From Oscillospiraceae bacterium (lineage in GTDB: Bacteria; Bacillota; Clostridia; Oscillospirales; Oscillospiraceae): DNA of 64,000 bases. The first letter of the stretch is position 1, and each line of letters begins with the position of its first letter. The stretch is from contig CAJTEA010000004.1 of the NCBI GenBank assembly GCA_910575265.1, positions 1 through 64,000 of the forward strand, given 5' to 3'. The position numbers and the translations under genes were made by a program. The notes beneath the pieces are model-generated. The model was not told where the DNA came from. It saw nothing but the letters and a program-made list of their open reading frames with translations, and made no database searches. Below, piece by piece: positions 46,162-57,866 of this stretch.

Positions 46162-47766
46162 TCAGCCTGTTTGATATTTTACCGCCGCGCCCACGAAGTC
46201 CCGGAACAGGGGGTGAGCCTTGTTGGGCCTGGATTTCAGCTCTGGGTGGAACTGCACCCCCACGAACCAGGGGTGATCGGGCAGCTCCACAATCTCCACC
46301 AGTCTCCCGTCGGGGGACAACCCGGCCAGCTCAAGGCCAGCGGCGGTGAGCGCTTCCCGAAAGTCGTTGTTGAACTCGTAGCGGTGGCGGTGGCGCTCGG
46401 CAATCTCGTCTGTGCCGTAGGCGGCGTACGCCTTGCTGTCACGGCCCGCAAGCGTGCAGGGGTAGGAACCCAGGCGCATGGTGCCCCCTTTGTCGGTCAC
46501 TCCCCGCTGATCGGGCATCAGGTCGATCACCGGGTGGGCAGTGGTCCGGGACAGCTCGCTGGAGTGGGCGTCCGCCAATCCGCAGACGTGGCGGGCAAAC
46601 TCCACCACCGCCATCTGCATCCCCAGGCAGATACCCAAAAAGGGCACGTTGTTCTCCCGGGCGTACCGGATAGCGGAAATTTTGCCCTCAATCCCCCGGT
46701 CGCCGAAGCCGCCAGGGACCAGGACGCCGTCCGCCCCGGCCAGAATTTGGGCGGCGTTCCCGTCTGTGACCGTCTCGCTGTCCACCCAGCGGATGTTCAC
46801 CTTCACCTGATTCTCGATGCCGCCGTGGGTCAGGGCCTCGGCCACCGACAGATAGGCGTCGTGGAGGGCCACATACTTGCCCACCAGGGCGATTTCCACC
46901 GTTCCGGCGGGGTGCTTGGCCCGGTGGACCATGGTAGCCCACTCGGTCAGGTCGGGCATGGGACAGATCAGCCCCAGCCGCCGGACCACCACCTCAGCCA
47001 GTCCCTCCCGCTCCAGCATCAGAGGGACCTCATAGAGCAGGTCCGCCGTCAGGTTGGGAATGGCATGGTCCCTTGGAATATTGCAGAACAGGGATATCTT
47101 GTCCAGAATGTCCTGGGGCACGGGGTAGTCACTGCGGCACATAATCACGTCGGGCTGGATGCCCAGAGAGAGCAGCTCCTTGGCTGAGTGCTGGGTGGGC
47201 TTGGACTTCAGCTCCCCGGTACCGGGGATGGAGACGATGAGGGAGACGTGGATGAACATGACGTTGTTCCTCCCCCGCTCCGCCGCCACCTGACGGATGG
47301 CCTCCAAAAAGGGCTGGCTCTCAATGTCGCCCACTGTGCCGCCGATCTCCACAATGGCCGCGTCGGTATCCGGCGCGTCCAGCGTATAGATATTTCGCTT
47401 GATCTCGTCGGTGATGTGGGGGATGATCTGGACGGTGCCCCCCAGATAGTCCCCCTTCCGCTCCCGGTTGAGGACATTCCAGTACACCTTTCCCGAGGAC
47501 ACGGAGGAGTTCACCGTCAGATTTTCGTCAATGAACCGCTCGTAATGGCCCAGGTCCAGGTCGGTCTCCGCCCCGTCGTCGGTGACGAACACCTCCCCGT
47601 GCTGGTAGGGGGACATAGTGCCCGGGTCCACGTTCAGGTAGGGGTCCAGCTTCTGGACCTTTACCTTCAGCCCCCGCTGCTTCAGCAAACGCCCCAGGCT
47701 GGCCGCCGTGATCCCCTTTCCCAGCCCGGACACCACACCGCCGGTTACGAAAATATATTTTGTCAT
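46162..47766 (-). CDS. pyrG: CTP synthase
   Basis: 534 residues from the ATG at 47766 (ACGGAGAA upstream; an in-frame ATG 18 nt earlier is less likely). Converts UTP to CTP with glutamine as amino donor. Synthetase domain [36 protein letters not shown]; amidotransferase with GGFGDRG, nucleophile Cys in [12 protein letters not shown], and [11 protein letters not shown]. Last gene of glnN-asnB-guaA-pyrG. Confidence 0.97.
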   Translation of the reverse strand: MTKYIFVTGGVVSGLGKGITAASLGRLLKQRGLKVKVQKLDPYLNVDPGTMSPYQHGEVFVTDDGAETDLDLGHYERFIDENLTVNSSVSSGKVYWNVLNRERKGDYLGGTVQIIPHITDEIKRNIYTLDAPDTDAAIVEIGGTVGDIESQPFLEAIRQVAAERGRNNVMFIHVSLIVSIPGTGELKSKPTQHSAKELLSLGIQPDVIMCRSDYPVPQDILDKISLFCNIPRDHAIPNLTADLLYEVPLMLEREGLAEVVVRRLGLICPMPDLTEWATMVHRAKHPAGTVEIALVGKYVALHDAYLSVAEALTHGGIENQVKVNIRWVDSETVTDGNAAQILAGADGVLVPGGFGDRGIEGKISAIRYARENNVPFLGICLGMQMAVVEFARHVCGLADAHSSELSRTTAHPVIDLMPDQRGVTDKGGTMRLGSYPCTLAGRDSKAYAAYGTDEIAERHRHRYEFNNDFREALTAAGLELAGLSPDGRLVEIVELPDHPWFVGVQFHPELKSRPNKAHPLFRDFVGAAVKYQTG

Positions 47767-47821
47767 AATTATTCTCCGTTTCATTGGAAAGAGAGGCCCG
47801 CAGGCCCCTCCTGTTGTTATC

Positions 47822-49357
47822 TCACTCCCATTCTATCGTGGCGGGAGGTTTACTCGTAATATCGTACACAATCCGGTTGATCCCCTTCACCTCGTTGACG
47901 ATACGGGTGGATACCTTGTCCAGCAGGTCATAGGGGATACGGGCCCAGTCGGCGGTCATAAAGTCAGAGGTGGTCACCGCCCGGAGGGCCAGGGTGAAGT
48001 CGTAGGTGCGTCCATCGCCCATGACGCCCACCGAGCGGGTGTTGGTGAGCACGGCGAAATACTGGTTGAGCTTCTTGTCCTCCCCCGCCTTTGCCATCTC
48101 CTCCCGGAAGATGAAGTCGGCCTGACGGAGAGTGTCCGCCTTCTCCTTGGTGATGTCCCCAATGACGCGGATGGCAAGGCCGGGACCGGGGAAAGGCTGG
48201 CGAGATACCAGGTACTCAGGCAGGCCCAGCTCCCGGCCCAGCTGACGGACCTCGTCCTTAAACAGCATCCGCAGGGGCTCCACAATCTCCTTAAAGTCCA
48301 CATAGTCGGGCAGGCCGCCCACGTTGTGATGGCTTTTTATCACGGCGGCGTCCCCCGCCCCGGACTCGATGACGTCGGGGTAGATGGTGCCCTGGGCCAA
48401 AAAGTCCACGGCGCCCACCTGTTTGGCCTCCTCCTCAAAGACCCGGATAAACTCCTCGCCGATGATCTTCCGCTTGCGCTCCGGATCGTCCACTCCGGCC
48501 AGCTTGTCCAGGAAACGGGTCTCGGCGTCCACCCGGACGAAGTTCAGGTCCCATTTGGCGAAGGCCTCCTCCACCTCGTCCCCCTCGTTGAGACGCATCA
48601 GGCCGTGGTCCACAAACACGCAGGTGAGCTGAGGGCCTACCGCTTCCGCCAGCAGGGCGGCGGCCACTGAGCTGTCCACCCCGCCGCTGAGGGCCAGCAG
48701 CACCTTCCCGCCGCCAATCTTCTCCCGCAGTTGGGCAATGGCGGTATTTTTGTAGTCCCCCATGGTCCAGTCGCCCCTGGCGCGGCAGACCTCATAGAGG
48801 AAGTTTCGGATCATGTCGATCCCGTTCTGAGTGTGGTTGACCTCCGGGTGGAACTGCACGCCGTAGAAGCCCCGCTTCTCGTCGGCGATGGCTACGTTGG
48901 GGCAGGCGTCGGAGCGGGCGGTGAGGGCAAAGCCCTCCGGGACCTTTGCCATGTAGTCCCCGTGGCTCATCCAGGACACGCCCTCGGCGGGCAGGCCCCG
49001 GAACAGCTTGCAGCCGGTGTCGTACCAGGTGACGGTCTTGCCGTACTCCCTGGCGGAGTCGTCCTGAGCGGGGGTGACTTCTCCCCCCAGGGCGTGGGCG
49101 ATGAGCTGGCAGCCGTAGCAGATGCCCAGGATAGGCACGCCCCAGGTGAAAATTTCCGGATCCACATGGGGGGAGGTGTCCAGATAGACGGAGTTGGGCC
49201 CGCCGGTAAAGATGACGCCAATGGGGTCAAAGGCCTTCAGCTCGTCCAGTGGGGTGGTGTAGGGCTTGATCTCGCAGTATACCTTGCACTCCCGGACCCG
49301 GCGGGCGATCAGCTGATTGTACTGACCGCCAAAGTCGATGATAAGAATTTTTTCCAT
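47822..49357 (-). CDS. guaA: GMP synthase (glutamine-hydrolysing)
   Basis: 511 residues. Class I amidotransferase ([19 protein letters not shown], nucleophile Cys in [21 protein letters not shown]), PP-loop ATP pyrophosphatase ([15 protein letters not shown] near 225), and C-terminal dimer domain ending PPATIEWE. Makes GMP from XMP. 27 nt after asnB. A GC-rich hairpin (GAGGGGCC/GGGCCTC, about 47789-47812) lies between it and pyrG and may temper read-through. Confidence 0.97.
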   Translation of the reverse strand: MEKILIIDFGGQYNQLIARRVRECKVYCEIKPYTTPLDELKAFDPIGVIFTGGPNSVYLDTSPHVDPEIFTWGVPILGICYGCQLIAHALGGEVTPAQDDSAREYGKTVTWYDTGCKLFRGLPAEGVSWMSHGDYMAKVPEGFALTARSDACPNVAIADEKRGFYGVQFHPEVNHTQNGIDMIRNFLYEVCRARGDWTMGDYKNTAIAQLREKIGGGKVLLALSGGVDSSVAAALLAEAVGPQLTCVFVDHGLMRLNEGDEVEEAFAKWDLNFVRVDAETRFLDKLAGVDDPERKRKIIGEEFIRVFEEEAKQVGAVDFLAQGTIYPDVIESGAGDAAVIKSHHNVGGLPDYVDFKEIVEPLRMLFKDEVRQLGRELGLPEYLVSRQPFPGPGLAIRVIGDITKEKADTLRQADFIFREEMAKAGEDKKLNQYFAVLTNTRSVGVMGDGRTYDFTLALRAVTTSDFMTADWARIPYDLLDKVSTRIVNEVKGINRIVYDITSKPPATIEWE

Positions 49358-49384
49358 GCTGTCCCTCCGTCTGTTTTGTTTTTA

Positions 49385-50965
49385 TCAGACGCCGCTCTCC
49401 CCGTAGTTGGCCAGCACCCGGGCGGAGGGGTCGTCCACGTCGCAGCCCTTCCAGGATTTGTTCGGCATCCAGAAGTCCGCGACCATCTCGCTCTGTCCTG
49501 GGTAGTATCGCTCAAAAATCTCCCGGTAGAGCAGAGATTCCTTGGTAAAGGGCCGGGCGTGGCTGTATTTCGCGCAGCCGGCCTGAAATTCCTCGTCGGT
49601 ATAGCGGCTCTCGGCGTATTCCTTCAGATCGTCCACCAGGGAGTGGCCCACCGCGTCGGAGAAGGCGGCCTTCTCCCTCCACAGGATACTCTCGGGGAGC
49701 CAGTCCCCCTCGAAGGCCTTGCGCAGCAGATACTTGCCCTTGCCATAGGTGTTGCGCTTCTTCTCCGGGTCGATGGACATCACATACCGGACAAAATCCA
49801 GATCGCCGAAGGGCACCCGGGCCTCCAGGGAGTTGACTGAGACGCACCGGTCCGCCCGGAGCACGTCGTACATGTGCAGCTCCCGCACCCGTTTTTCCGC
49901 CTCTTCCTGAAAAGCCTGGGCGGAGGGGGCAAAGTCGGTGTACTTATATCCAAACAGCTCGTCGGAAATCTCACCGGTGAGCAGCACCCGGACATCGGTC
50001 TGTTCGTGGATGGCCTTACAGATCAGGTACATCCCCATGCTGGCCCGGATGGTGGTGATGTCATAGGTGCCCAGCAGTTCCACCACAGTCTCCAGCGAGG
50101 ACAGCACGTCCTTCCTGGTGATGATGATCTCCTGGTGGTCGCTGCCGATATAATCCGCCGTCTGACGGGCGTATTTCAGGTCAATGGCGTCGGTGTCCAT
50201 GCCGATGGCGAAGGTTTTGATGGGCGCTTTGCTCTTCCTGGCGGCGATGGCGCAAACCAGGGAGGAGTCCAGCCCGCCTGAGAGCAGGAAGCCCACCTTG
50301 GCGTCGGCCACCAGCCGCTTATCTACGCCGGCCACCAGCTTCTCCCGAATCGTTTTGCAAAGAATTTCCAATTCATCATAGCAGAATCGGTCCACTTTTG
50401 CAATATCGTGATAACAGACAAATTCGCCGCTTTTATAGTAGTGTCCCGGGGGGAAGGGCATGACGCGTTCCACTAGGCCCATCAGGTTTTTGGGCTCGCT
50501 GGCAAAGAGAATCACCCCCCGGCTGTCGTACCCGTAATAGAGGGGCCGAATGCCGATGGGGTCCCGGGCGGCGATAAACTCCCCTGCCCCGCCATCGTAA
50601 AGAACGCAGGCAAACTCCGCGTCCAGCATGGCGAACATATCCGTGCCGTACTCCCGATACAGGGGGAGCAGTATCTCGCAGTCGGAGCCGCTGCGGAAGG
50701 GATAGCCCTTTCCCTCCAGCTCCCGCCTCAGCTTTTCAAAGCCGTAAATTTCGCCGTTGCAGACGGCATAGCTTCCGTCCAGCTCAAAGGGCTGCATCCC
50801 TTCGGGGGTGAGGCCCATAATGGCCAGCCGGTGGAAGCCCAGCAGACCCCCGCCAGTGTCCGCGATTCGGCTGTCGTCCGGTCCCCGGCTGACGGTGCGC
50901 TGAAATCCGGCCTCAAAGGCGGCCCGGTCCGCCCCGGGGCCGCAGTATCCCATAATTGAACACAT
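49385..50965 (-). CDS. asnB: asparagine synthase (glutamine-hydrolysing)
   Basis: 526 residues. I start at 50965 so that Cys is residue 2 and becomes the N-terminal nucleophile after Met removal (CSIMGYCG). Glutaminase with SRGPDDSRI, CNGEIYGFEKLRRELE; synthetase domain with PP-loop SGGLDSSLVCAIAA (near 225) and RVLLTGEISDELFGYKYTD (near 325). It belongs to the shorter AsnB type frequent in Clostridia. Uses glutamine; placed between glnN and guaA. Confidence 0.95.
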   Translation of the reverse strand: MCSIMGYCGPGADRAAFEAGFQRTVSRGPDDSRIADTGGGLLGFHRLAIMGLTPEGMQPFELDGSYAVCNGEIYGFEKLRRELEGKGYPFRSGSDCEILLPLYREYGTDMFAMLDAEFACVLYDGGAGEFIAARDPIGIRPLYYGYDSRGVILFASEPKNLMGLVERVMPFPPGHYYKSGEFVCYHDIAKVDRFCYDELEILCKTIREKLVAGVDKRLVADAKVGFLLSGGLDSSLVCAIAARKSKAPIKTFAIGMDTDAIDLKYARQTADYIGSDHQEIIITRKDVLSSLETVVELLGTYDITTIRASMGMYLICKAIHEQTDVRVLLTGEISDELFGYKYTDFAPSAQAFQEEAEKRVRELHMYDVLRADRCVSVNSLEARVPFGDLDFVRYVMSIDPEKKRNTYGKGKYLLRKAFEGDWLPESILWREKAAFSDAVGHSLVDDLKEYAESRYTDEEFQAGCAKYSHARPFTKESLLYREIFERYYPGQSEMVADFWMPNKSWKGCDVDDPSARVLANYGESGV

Positions 50966-50982
50966 AATCGTTCCTCCCAATA

Positions 50983-51028
50983 CCCGTCCGCGGGCCTGGC
51001 GGCGGGATGGCGCCGCCGGGCCCGCGGG
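50983..51028 (-). promoter_or_regulatory. long GC hairpin between glnN and asnB
   Basis: CCGCGGGCC-GGCGGC pairs with GCCGCC-GGCCCGCGG around an 8-base loop, with one bulged base. There is no T-run, so it is more likely an mRNA-stability or processing element than a terminator. glnN and asnB could still share a transcript. Confidence 0.5.
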
Positions 51029-51036
51029 GCAAATTC

Positions 51037-53133
51037 TTATCTCACACCAAACAGCAGATCGCCGTAGGTGGGGAAGGGCCAGTACTTCTTTGCCGTGAGG
51101 GTCTCCGCCTCGTCACAGGGCAGGCGCAGCTCGCTCATCCGGGGCAGAATCACATCCCGGATGGCGGCGGACTGGGCGCCGACCTCCCCGACGCCGGCCA
51201 CGGTCACGATGGCCTCCTCCAGCTCCGCCGTCTTGGCGGCGATCTGGTCAGTGAGGGCGGACAGCTTTTTCACCAGCCCGGTCTCGTAGGCGCAGGGACA
51301 GCCGGGGACCAGCTCCTTCTTGGCGGCGGCGGCTTTGGCGGTGTCCAGCACAAAGGCCTCGATGGCGGGGATGATCTCAGTGCGGGCCATGTCCACCATC
51401 GTGTTGGCCTCGATGATGATGGTCTTGCAGTAGTTCTCCAGCGTCACCTCATACCGGGAGGCCAGCTCCTGCATGGCGAACACACCGTGGGAGGTGAGCA
51501 GCCGGATGTTTTTCTTCTCCAGCAGATGGGGCACACAGTCGGGGGTGGCGCGGTAGTTGAGCAGCCCCCGTTTTTCGGTGGCCTCCTGAATCCAGTCGTC
51601 ATCATAGCCGTTTCCGTTGAAAATGACGCGCTTGTGGTCCTTGATGGTTTTGCGGATCATCTCATGGAGGGAGGTCTCAAAGTCCTCCGCCCCCTCCAGC
51701 CGGTCGGCGTAGATTTTCAGGCTCTCGGCCACGGCGGTGTTCAGCATGATGTTGGCGCAGGCGATGGAGTCCGCCGACCCCACCATACGGAACTCGAACT
51801 TGTTTCCGGTGAAGGCGAAGGGGGAAGTACGGTTGCGGTCGGTGTTGTCCCGGGGGAACTTGGGCAGCACATCCACCCCCAGCTTGATCTTGGTCTTGGC
51901 CACCCCCTCGTAGGGAACATCCTGTTCGATGGCGTCCAGCACGCCGGACAGCTCATCGCCCAGGAAAACCGACACCACAGCGGGAGGCGCCTCGTTGGCG
52001 CCCAGGCGGTGGTCGTTGCCGGCGGTGGCCACCGAGACGCGCAGCAGATCCTGATAGTCGTCCACCGCCTTGATGACCGCGCACAGGAACAGCAAAAACT
52101 GGGCGTTCTCATAGGGCGTCTCCCCGGGGGAGAGGAGGTTGACCCCGTCGTCGGTGGAGATGGACCAGTTGTTGTGCTTGCCCGAGCCGTTGACCCCCAC
52201 GAAGGGCTTTTCGTGGAGCAGACAGACCAGCCCGTGGCGGGCGGCCACCTTCTGCATCATCTCCATGGTCAGCTGGTTGTGGTCGGTGGCCAGGTTGGTG
52301 GTGGTATAGATGGGGGCCAGCTCGTGCTGGGCGGGGGCCACCTCGTTGTGCTGGGTCTTGGCCAGGATGCCCAGCTTCCACAGCTCCTCGTTCAGGTCGG
52401 CCATAAAGGCGGCTACCCGGGGCTTGATAGCGCCGAAATAGTGGTCGTCCATCTCCTGGCCCTTGGAGGGCCTGGCTCCGAACAGGGTCCGGCCGGTAAA
52501 GCGCAGGTCCCGGCGCTTGTCATACATGGCGGCGTCCACCAGGAAATACTCCTGCTCCGGGCCCACGGCGGTGTTCACACGTTTCACCTTGTCGTTGCCG
52601 AACAGCCGCAGAACGCGCAGGGCCTGCCGGTTCAGAGCCTCCATGGAGCGCAGGAGGGGGGTCTTTTTGTCCAAAGCCTCGCCGCTGTACGCGCAGAAGG
52701 CGGTGGGAACGCACAGTGTCTTATCCTTGATAAAGGCGTAGGAGGTGGGGTCCCAGGCGGTGTAGCCCCGGGCCTCGAAGGTGGCCCGCAGCCCCCCGGA
52801 GGGGAAGGACGACGCGTCCGGCTCCCCCTGGATCAGCTCCTTGCCAGAAAACTCCATAATCACCCCGCCGTCGGGGGAGGGGGAGATAAAGCTGTCGTGC
52901 TTCTCGGCGGTGACCCCGGTGAGCGGCTGGAACCAGTGGGTAAAGTGGGTCGCTCCCCGGGCCACGGCCCAGTCCTTCATCGCCGCCGCTACGGCGTTAG
53001 CCACGCCGATATCCAGCTTGGCCCCCTGCTCGATGGTCCTTCGCAGGGATTTATATACCCCGGCGGGCAGATTGGCCTTCATCTCCCTGTCGTCAAACAC
53101 CAAGCTTCCAAAATACTCCGGTACTGCTGCCAT
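51037..53133 (-). CDS. glnN: glutamine synthetase type III
   Basis: 698 residues, the length of GSIII enzymes rather than the 440-470 of GSI. Makes glutamine from glutamate and ammonia. Family features: [17 protein letters not shown] start, [12 protein letters not shown] (about 80), the [10 protein letters not shown] metal-binding strand (about 183), [17 protein letters not shown] (about 300), and [21 protein letters not shown] (about 440). First gene of glnN-asnB-guaA-pyrG. Its leader has a terminator and an ANTAR-type hairpin (see 53162-53215). Confidence 0.96.
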   Translation of the reverse strand: MAAVPEYFGSLVFDDREMKANLPAGVYKSLRRTIEQGAKLDIGVANAVAAAMKDWAVARGATHFTHWFQPLTGVTAEKHDSFISPSPDGGVIMEFSGKELIQGEPDASSFPSGGLRATFEARGYTAWDPTSYAFIKDKTLCVPTAFCAYSGEALDKKTPLLRSMEALNRQALRVLRLFGNDKVKRVNTAVGPEQEYFLVDAAMYDKRRDLRFTGRTLFGARPSKGQEMDDHYFGAIKPRVAAFMADLNEELWKLGILAKTQHNEVAPAQHELAPIYTTTNLATDHNQLTMEMMQKVAARHGLVCLLHEKPFVGVNGSGKHNNWSISTDDGVNLLSPGETPYENAQFLLFLCAVIKAVDDYQDLLRVSVATAGNDHRLGANEAPPAVVSVFLGDELSGVLDAIEQDVPYEGVAKTKIKLGVDVLPKFPRDNTDRNRTSPFAFTGNKFEFRMVGSADSIACANIMLNTAVAESLKIYADRLEGAEDFETSLHEMIRKTIKDHKRVIFNGNGYDDDWIQEATEKRGLLNYRATPDCVPHLLEKKNIRLLTSHGVFAMQELASRYEVTLENYCKTIIIEANTMVDMARTEIIPAIEAFVLDTAKAAAAKKELVPGCPCAYETGLVKKLSALTDQIAAKTAELEEAIVTVAGVGEVGAQSAAIRDVILPRMSELRLPCDEAETLTAKKYWPFPTYGDLLFGVR

Positions 53134-53161
53134 TGTTACCTCATCCTTTCGCGAAACACAT

Positions 53162-53215
53162 AAAAAGGGGCAAAGGCACCTTTCAGGTCAAACCTGAAAG
53201 ACGCCTTTGCCTTTC
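53162..53215 (-). promoter_or_regulatory. glnN attenuator: terminator versus ANTAR-type antiterminator
   Basis: On the minus strand a near-perfect terminator stem of about 20 bp (5' arm from 53211, GGCAAAGGC; 3' arm GCCTTTGCC 53177-53169) is followed by CCCCTTTTTA. The 5' arm can refold into GAAAGGC (53215-53209), hexaloop AAAGGC (53208-53203), GTCTTTC (53202-53196): 7 bp with A at loop position 1 and G at position 4, the pattern bound by ANTAR proteins. The two folds exclude each other. Only one such hexaloop is clear, while classic sites have two. Confidence 0.65.
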
Positions 53216-53221
53216 CTGCGC

Positions 53222-53251
53222 ATTATACGCCCTGTTTCAGGAAATTGTCAA
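53222..53251 (-). promoter_or_regulatory. promoter of glnN
   Basis: TTGACA (53251-53246), 18-bp spacer, TATAAT (53227-53222): near consensus, so control is more likely after initiation. The start falls just before the attenuator. Confidence 0.85.
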
Positions 53252-53354
53252 CCGCTTTTTTCATTTTTCTGAAATTCTGTTCAGGATGGTGGAAAATTTC
53301 CGAGCGCCGTGCTATAATGTTCGGGAATTTCCATCAAAGAAAGCGGGAGGCACT

Positions 53355-54566
53355 ATGAAATATTCCCAGCAGGAAGTGATCCAGTACGTCCATGAGGAGG
53401 AGATCTCCTTCATCCATCTGTCCTTCTGCGACATTTTTGGGCGGCAGAAAAACATCTCCATCGTACCCACCGAGCTGCCCCGGGCCTTCGCGTACGGCAT
53501 TGCCTTCGATGCCTCCGCCATCGCCGGCTTCGGGGACGAAGCCCGCTCCGACCTGCTGCTGCGCCCCGACCCGGACACCCTGATGCTGCTGCCCTGGAGG
53601 CCGGAACACGGGCGGGTGGTGCGGATGTTCTGCTCGGTGGTCTACCCTGACAGGCGGCCCTTTGAGTGCGACACCCGCTCCCTTTTAAGCCGGACCGCCG
53701 CCCGGGCGGAGGAGCGCGGGTACTCCTTCCTCTTCGGCGCGGAACAGGAATTTTACCTGTTCAAGCGGAACGAGGACGGCGAACCCACCCGGGTCCCCTA
53801 CGACAAGGCCGGCTATATGGACCAGGCCCCCGACGACAAGGGGGAAAACATCCGCCGGGAGATCTGTCTGACCCTGGCCCAGATGGGCATTTTGCCGGAG
53901 TGCTCCCACCATGAGGAGGGGCCGGGGCAGAACGAGATCGACTTCCGGTATTCCGACCCCCTCACCGCGGCGGATAACGTGATGACCTTTCAGTCCATCG
54001 TGAAGTTTATCGCCGAGCGAAACGGCCTGTTCGCCGACTTCTCCCCCAAGCCTCTGAAAAACCGGCCGGGCAGCGGCTTCCATATCAATATGTCCGTCCG
54101 GAGCCTGGATGAGCGCGACTGCCTGTACCCCATGGTGGCCGGGGTGCTGGACAAGGTGGCGGAGATGACCGTGTTCCTCAACCCCGAGGAGGAGTCCTAC
54201 GCCCGCTTCGGCGGGCACAAGGCCCCCAAGTATATCTCCTGGTCCCGGGAGAACCGCTCCCAGCTGGTGCGCGTCCCCGCCGCCGTGGGGGAGTACCGCC
54301 GGGCGGAGCTGCGCTCCCCCGACCCCACCGCCAACCCCTACCTGGCCTTTACCCTGATGATCTCCGCCGGCCTCCACGGCATTGAGCACGGGCTGGCGCT
54401 GCCTCCCGCCGCCGATTTCAACTTCTATCAGGCGGACGCGGAGACCCTGTCCCGGTTCCAGCTCCTGCCCCACGACCTGTCCTCGGCGCGGGCGGCCGCC
54501 TTAGGCAGCGGGTTTGTCCGGGAGGTTCTGCCCGCCGCTGTCCGGACGGGGTACTGTGAGCGATGA
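53355..54566 (+). CDS. glnA: glutamine synthetase type I, C-terminally short
   Basis: 403 residues; GSI enzymes usually have 440-470. The N-terminal beta-grasp (VIQYVHEEEISFIHLSFCDIFG) and catalytic core are present (GAEQEFYLF; GPGQNEIDF; RPGSGFHINMS; EYRRAELRSPDPTANPYLAF), but the protein stops soon after GSGFVREVL, lacking the final 30 or so residues including the usual W/Y-rich tail. Start at 53355 with GCGGGAGG; -10 TATAAT at 53313-53318. It overlaps the ANTAR gene by 4 bp and diverges from glnN. Activity or assembly could be altered. Confidence 0.9.
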   Translation: MKYSQQEVIQYVHEEEISFIHLSFCDIFGRQKNISIVPTELPRAFAYGIAFDASAIAGFGDEARSDLLLRPDPDTLMLLPWRPEHGRVVRMFCSVVYPDRRPFECDTRSLLSRTAARAEERGYSFLFGAEQEFYLFKRNEDGEPTRVPYDKAGYMDQAPDDKGENIRREICLTLAQMGILPECSHHEEGPGQNEIDFRYSDPLTAADNVMTFQSIVKFIAERNGLFADFSPKPLKNRPGSGFHINMSVRSLDERDCLYPMVAGVLDKVAEMTVFLNPEEESYARFGGHKAPKYISWSRENRSQLVRVPAAVGEYRRAELRSPDPTANPYLAFTLMISAGLHGIEHGLALPPAADFNFYQADAETLSRFQLLPHDLSSARAAALGSGFVREVLPAAVRTGYCER

Positions 54567-55147
54567 GCCTGGAGAAACGGGTTTACAGCGCGCTGGTGGT
54601 CTCAGCCTCAGAGCAGTTTGCCGGTACGCTCACCAGCCTGCTGCCGGAGTCCGGATACTCCCCGGTTGTCACCGTATCCAGCGCCGCCGCCGCGGGACGG
54701 GCGCTGAATGAGCGGACCTTCGACTTCCTTTTCATCAACTCCCCCCTCCCCGACGACCCCGGTGTCCGCTTCGCCGTGGACTGCTGCCGAACCGGAGGCG
54801 CGGTGGCGCTGCTCTTTGTGGAGGCCGCCCTGTACGACACGGTGCAGGCCCGGGTGGTGGGACACGGCGTGTACCTGCTGCCCAGACCAACCTCCAGAGG
54901 CTCCATGCTCCGCGCCCTCGACTGGATGGCCGCCACCCGGGAGCGGCTGCGGAAGTACGAAAAAAAGGTTCAGCCCATTGAGGAGAAGATGGAGGAGATC
55001 CGCCTGGTCAACCGGGCCAAGTGGCTGCTCATCCGCGAGCTTAAGATGACAGAGCCTGACGCCCACCACTACATCGCCCACCAGGCCATGGACCGCTGCG
55101 TCTCCAAGCGGGTGGTGGCGGAAGAGATTATCCGGTTATATTCTTAG
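54563..55147 (+). CDS. ANTAR-domain RNA-binding antiterminator (NitR-like)
   Basis: 194 residues. The N-terminal 120 fold like a receiver but lack its active site: the acidic pair is VSAS and the phospho-acceptor position in FLFINSPLPDD is Asn. A coiled helix (about 128-150) leads to the ANTAR domain (about 140-194, AKWLLIRELKMTEPDAHHYIAHQAMDRCVSKRVVAEEIIRLYS). Such proteins bind dual hexaloop hairpins and prevent termination; the glnA-nitR pair is known in Clostridium. The glnN leader is the obvious nearby target. Translation coupled to glnA (ATGA). Confidence 0.9.
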   Translation: MSLEKRVYSALVVSASEQFAGTLTSLLPESGYSPVVTVSSAAAAGRALNERTFDFLFINSPLPDDPGVRFAVDCCRTGGAVALLFVEAALYDTVQARVVGHGVYLLPRPTSRGSMLRALDWMAATRERLRKYEKKVQPIEEKMEEIRLVNRAKWLLIRELKMTEPDAHHYIAHQAMDRCVSKRVVAEEIIRLYS

Positions 55148-55162
55148 TCAAAGGAGCACACA

Positions 55163-56020
55163 ATGGATCTATGTGATATGAACCAGATCAAAGCCCTGCT
55201 GGCCCGGCACGGCTTCCGCTTTTCCAAGTCTATGGGGCAGAATTTCCTCATCGCGGACTGGGTCCCCCGGGAGATCGCCAAAGCCTCCGGGGCCCACCCG
55301 GATGTAGGCGTGCTGGAAATCGGCCCCGGGATCGGCTGTCTCACCCGGGAGCTGGCTGGGCGGGCGGGCAAGGTGGTCAGCGTGGAGCTGGACCGCTCCC
55401 TGCTGCCCATCCTGGAGGAGACGCTGGCTGGCCGGGACAATGTAGAGATCGTCTCGGGCGATATCCTGAAGCTGGATATCCGCCAGATGACACGGGACAT
55501 GCCCCGGCTTTCCGGGTTTGCCGCCTGCGCCAACCTGCCCTACAACATCACCACCCCGGCCATCACCGCCCTTATCGAGGCCCAGTGCTTCTTTGCCATC
55601 ACGGTGATGATCCAGAAGGAGGTGGCCCAGCGCGTCTGCGCCCAGCCGGGGACCAAGGACTACGGGGCCTTCTCGGTCTTCTGCCAGTACCACACCGCCC
55701 CGGAGCTGCTCTTTGAGGTCCCGCCCGACTGCTTCCTCCCCGCCCCCAAGGTGACCTCCGGGGTGGTGCGGATGGTCCCCCGCCCCGCCCCGCCCGAGGT
55801 GGACGCCCCCCAGCACTTCTTCCAGGTGGTCAAGGCCGCCTTCGCCCTGCGGCGCAAGACGCTGGCCAACAGCCTGTCCGCCGCCCTCGGAGGACAGATC
55901 CCCAGGGAGGAGATCGCCCTGGCCATGGAGCGGTGCGGCCTGCCCCCGGATGTCCGGGGAGAACGGCTTTCCATTCCCCAATTTGCCCAACTGTCTAAAG
56001 CTCTGCGGGGTCTTGTTTGA
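55163..56020 (+). CDS. rsmA: 16S rRNA dimethyladenosine transferase
   Basis: 285 residues. Dimethylates A1518 and A1519 in 16S rRNA helix 45. SAM motif VLEIGPGIGCLTRELA (about 48-63), start FSKSMGQNFLIADWV, and catalytic ANLPYNITTPAIT (about 121-133); basic C-terminal region with FALRRKTLANSLS. 15 nt after the ANTAR gene, with AAAGGAG upstream. Confidence 0.96.
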   Translation: MDLCDMNQIKALLARHGFRFSKSMGQNFLIADWVPREIAKASGAHPDVGVLEIGPGIGCLTRELAGRAGKVVSVELDRSLLPILEETLAGRDNVEIVSGDILKLDIRQMTRDMPRLSGFAACANLPYNITTPAITALIEAQCFFAITVMIQKEVAQRVCAQPGTKDYGAFSVFCQYHTAPELLFEVPPDCFLPAPKVTSGVVRMVPRPAPPEVDAPQHFFQVVKAAFALRRKTLANSLSAALGGQIPREEIALAMERCGLPPDVRGERLSIPQFAQLSKALRGLV

Positions 56021-56059
56021 GGCTTTTAACCATTTCGAGTATTTCCGCTCACTTCTCTC

Positions 56060-56088
56060 TTGCCTTTCCTTAGAAATTGGGGTAAAAT
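56060..56088 (+). promoter_or_regulatory. promoter of pckA
   Basis: TTGCCT, 17-bp spacer, TAAAAT, about 54 bp before the ATG. Confidence 0.7.
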
Positions 56089-56141
56089 AAGGCACGATCG
56101 GAATGGATACCCACTTTTATTTCTTAAAGGAGGAGTTTATC

Positions 56142-57749
<1,608 letters not shown>

Positions 57750-57770
57750 TTTCCTTCTCAATTCACAGAA

Positions 57771-57798
57771 ACAGGACGCGAAAGCGTCCTGTTTTTTT
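57771..57798 (+). terminator. terminator of pckA
   Basis: ACAGGACGC/GCGTCCTGT stem with a GAAA tetraloop and seven T, 22 nt after the stop. Confidence 0.92.
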
Positions 57799-57831
57799 AT
57801 GTCAGCCGCGCTGGAAGCGCGGCAAAATCTC

Positions 57832-57860
57832 TTGCATTTTGTCTAAATCTGTTGTAAAAT
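57832..57860 (+). promoter_or_regulatory. promoter of the candidate ncRNA
   Basis: TTGCAT, 17-bp spacer, TAAAAT. It follows the pckA terminator and precedes a non-coding, highly structured stretch. Confidence 0.65.
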
Positions 57861-57866
57861 GATGGG

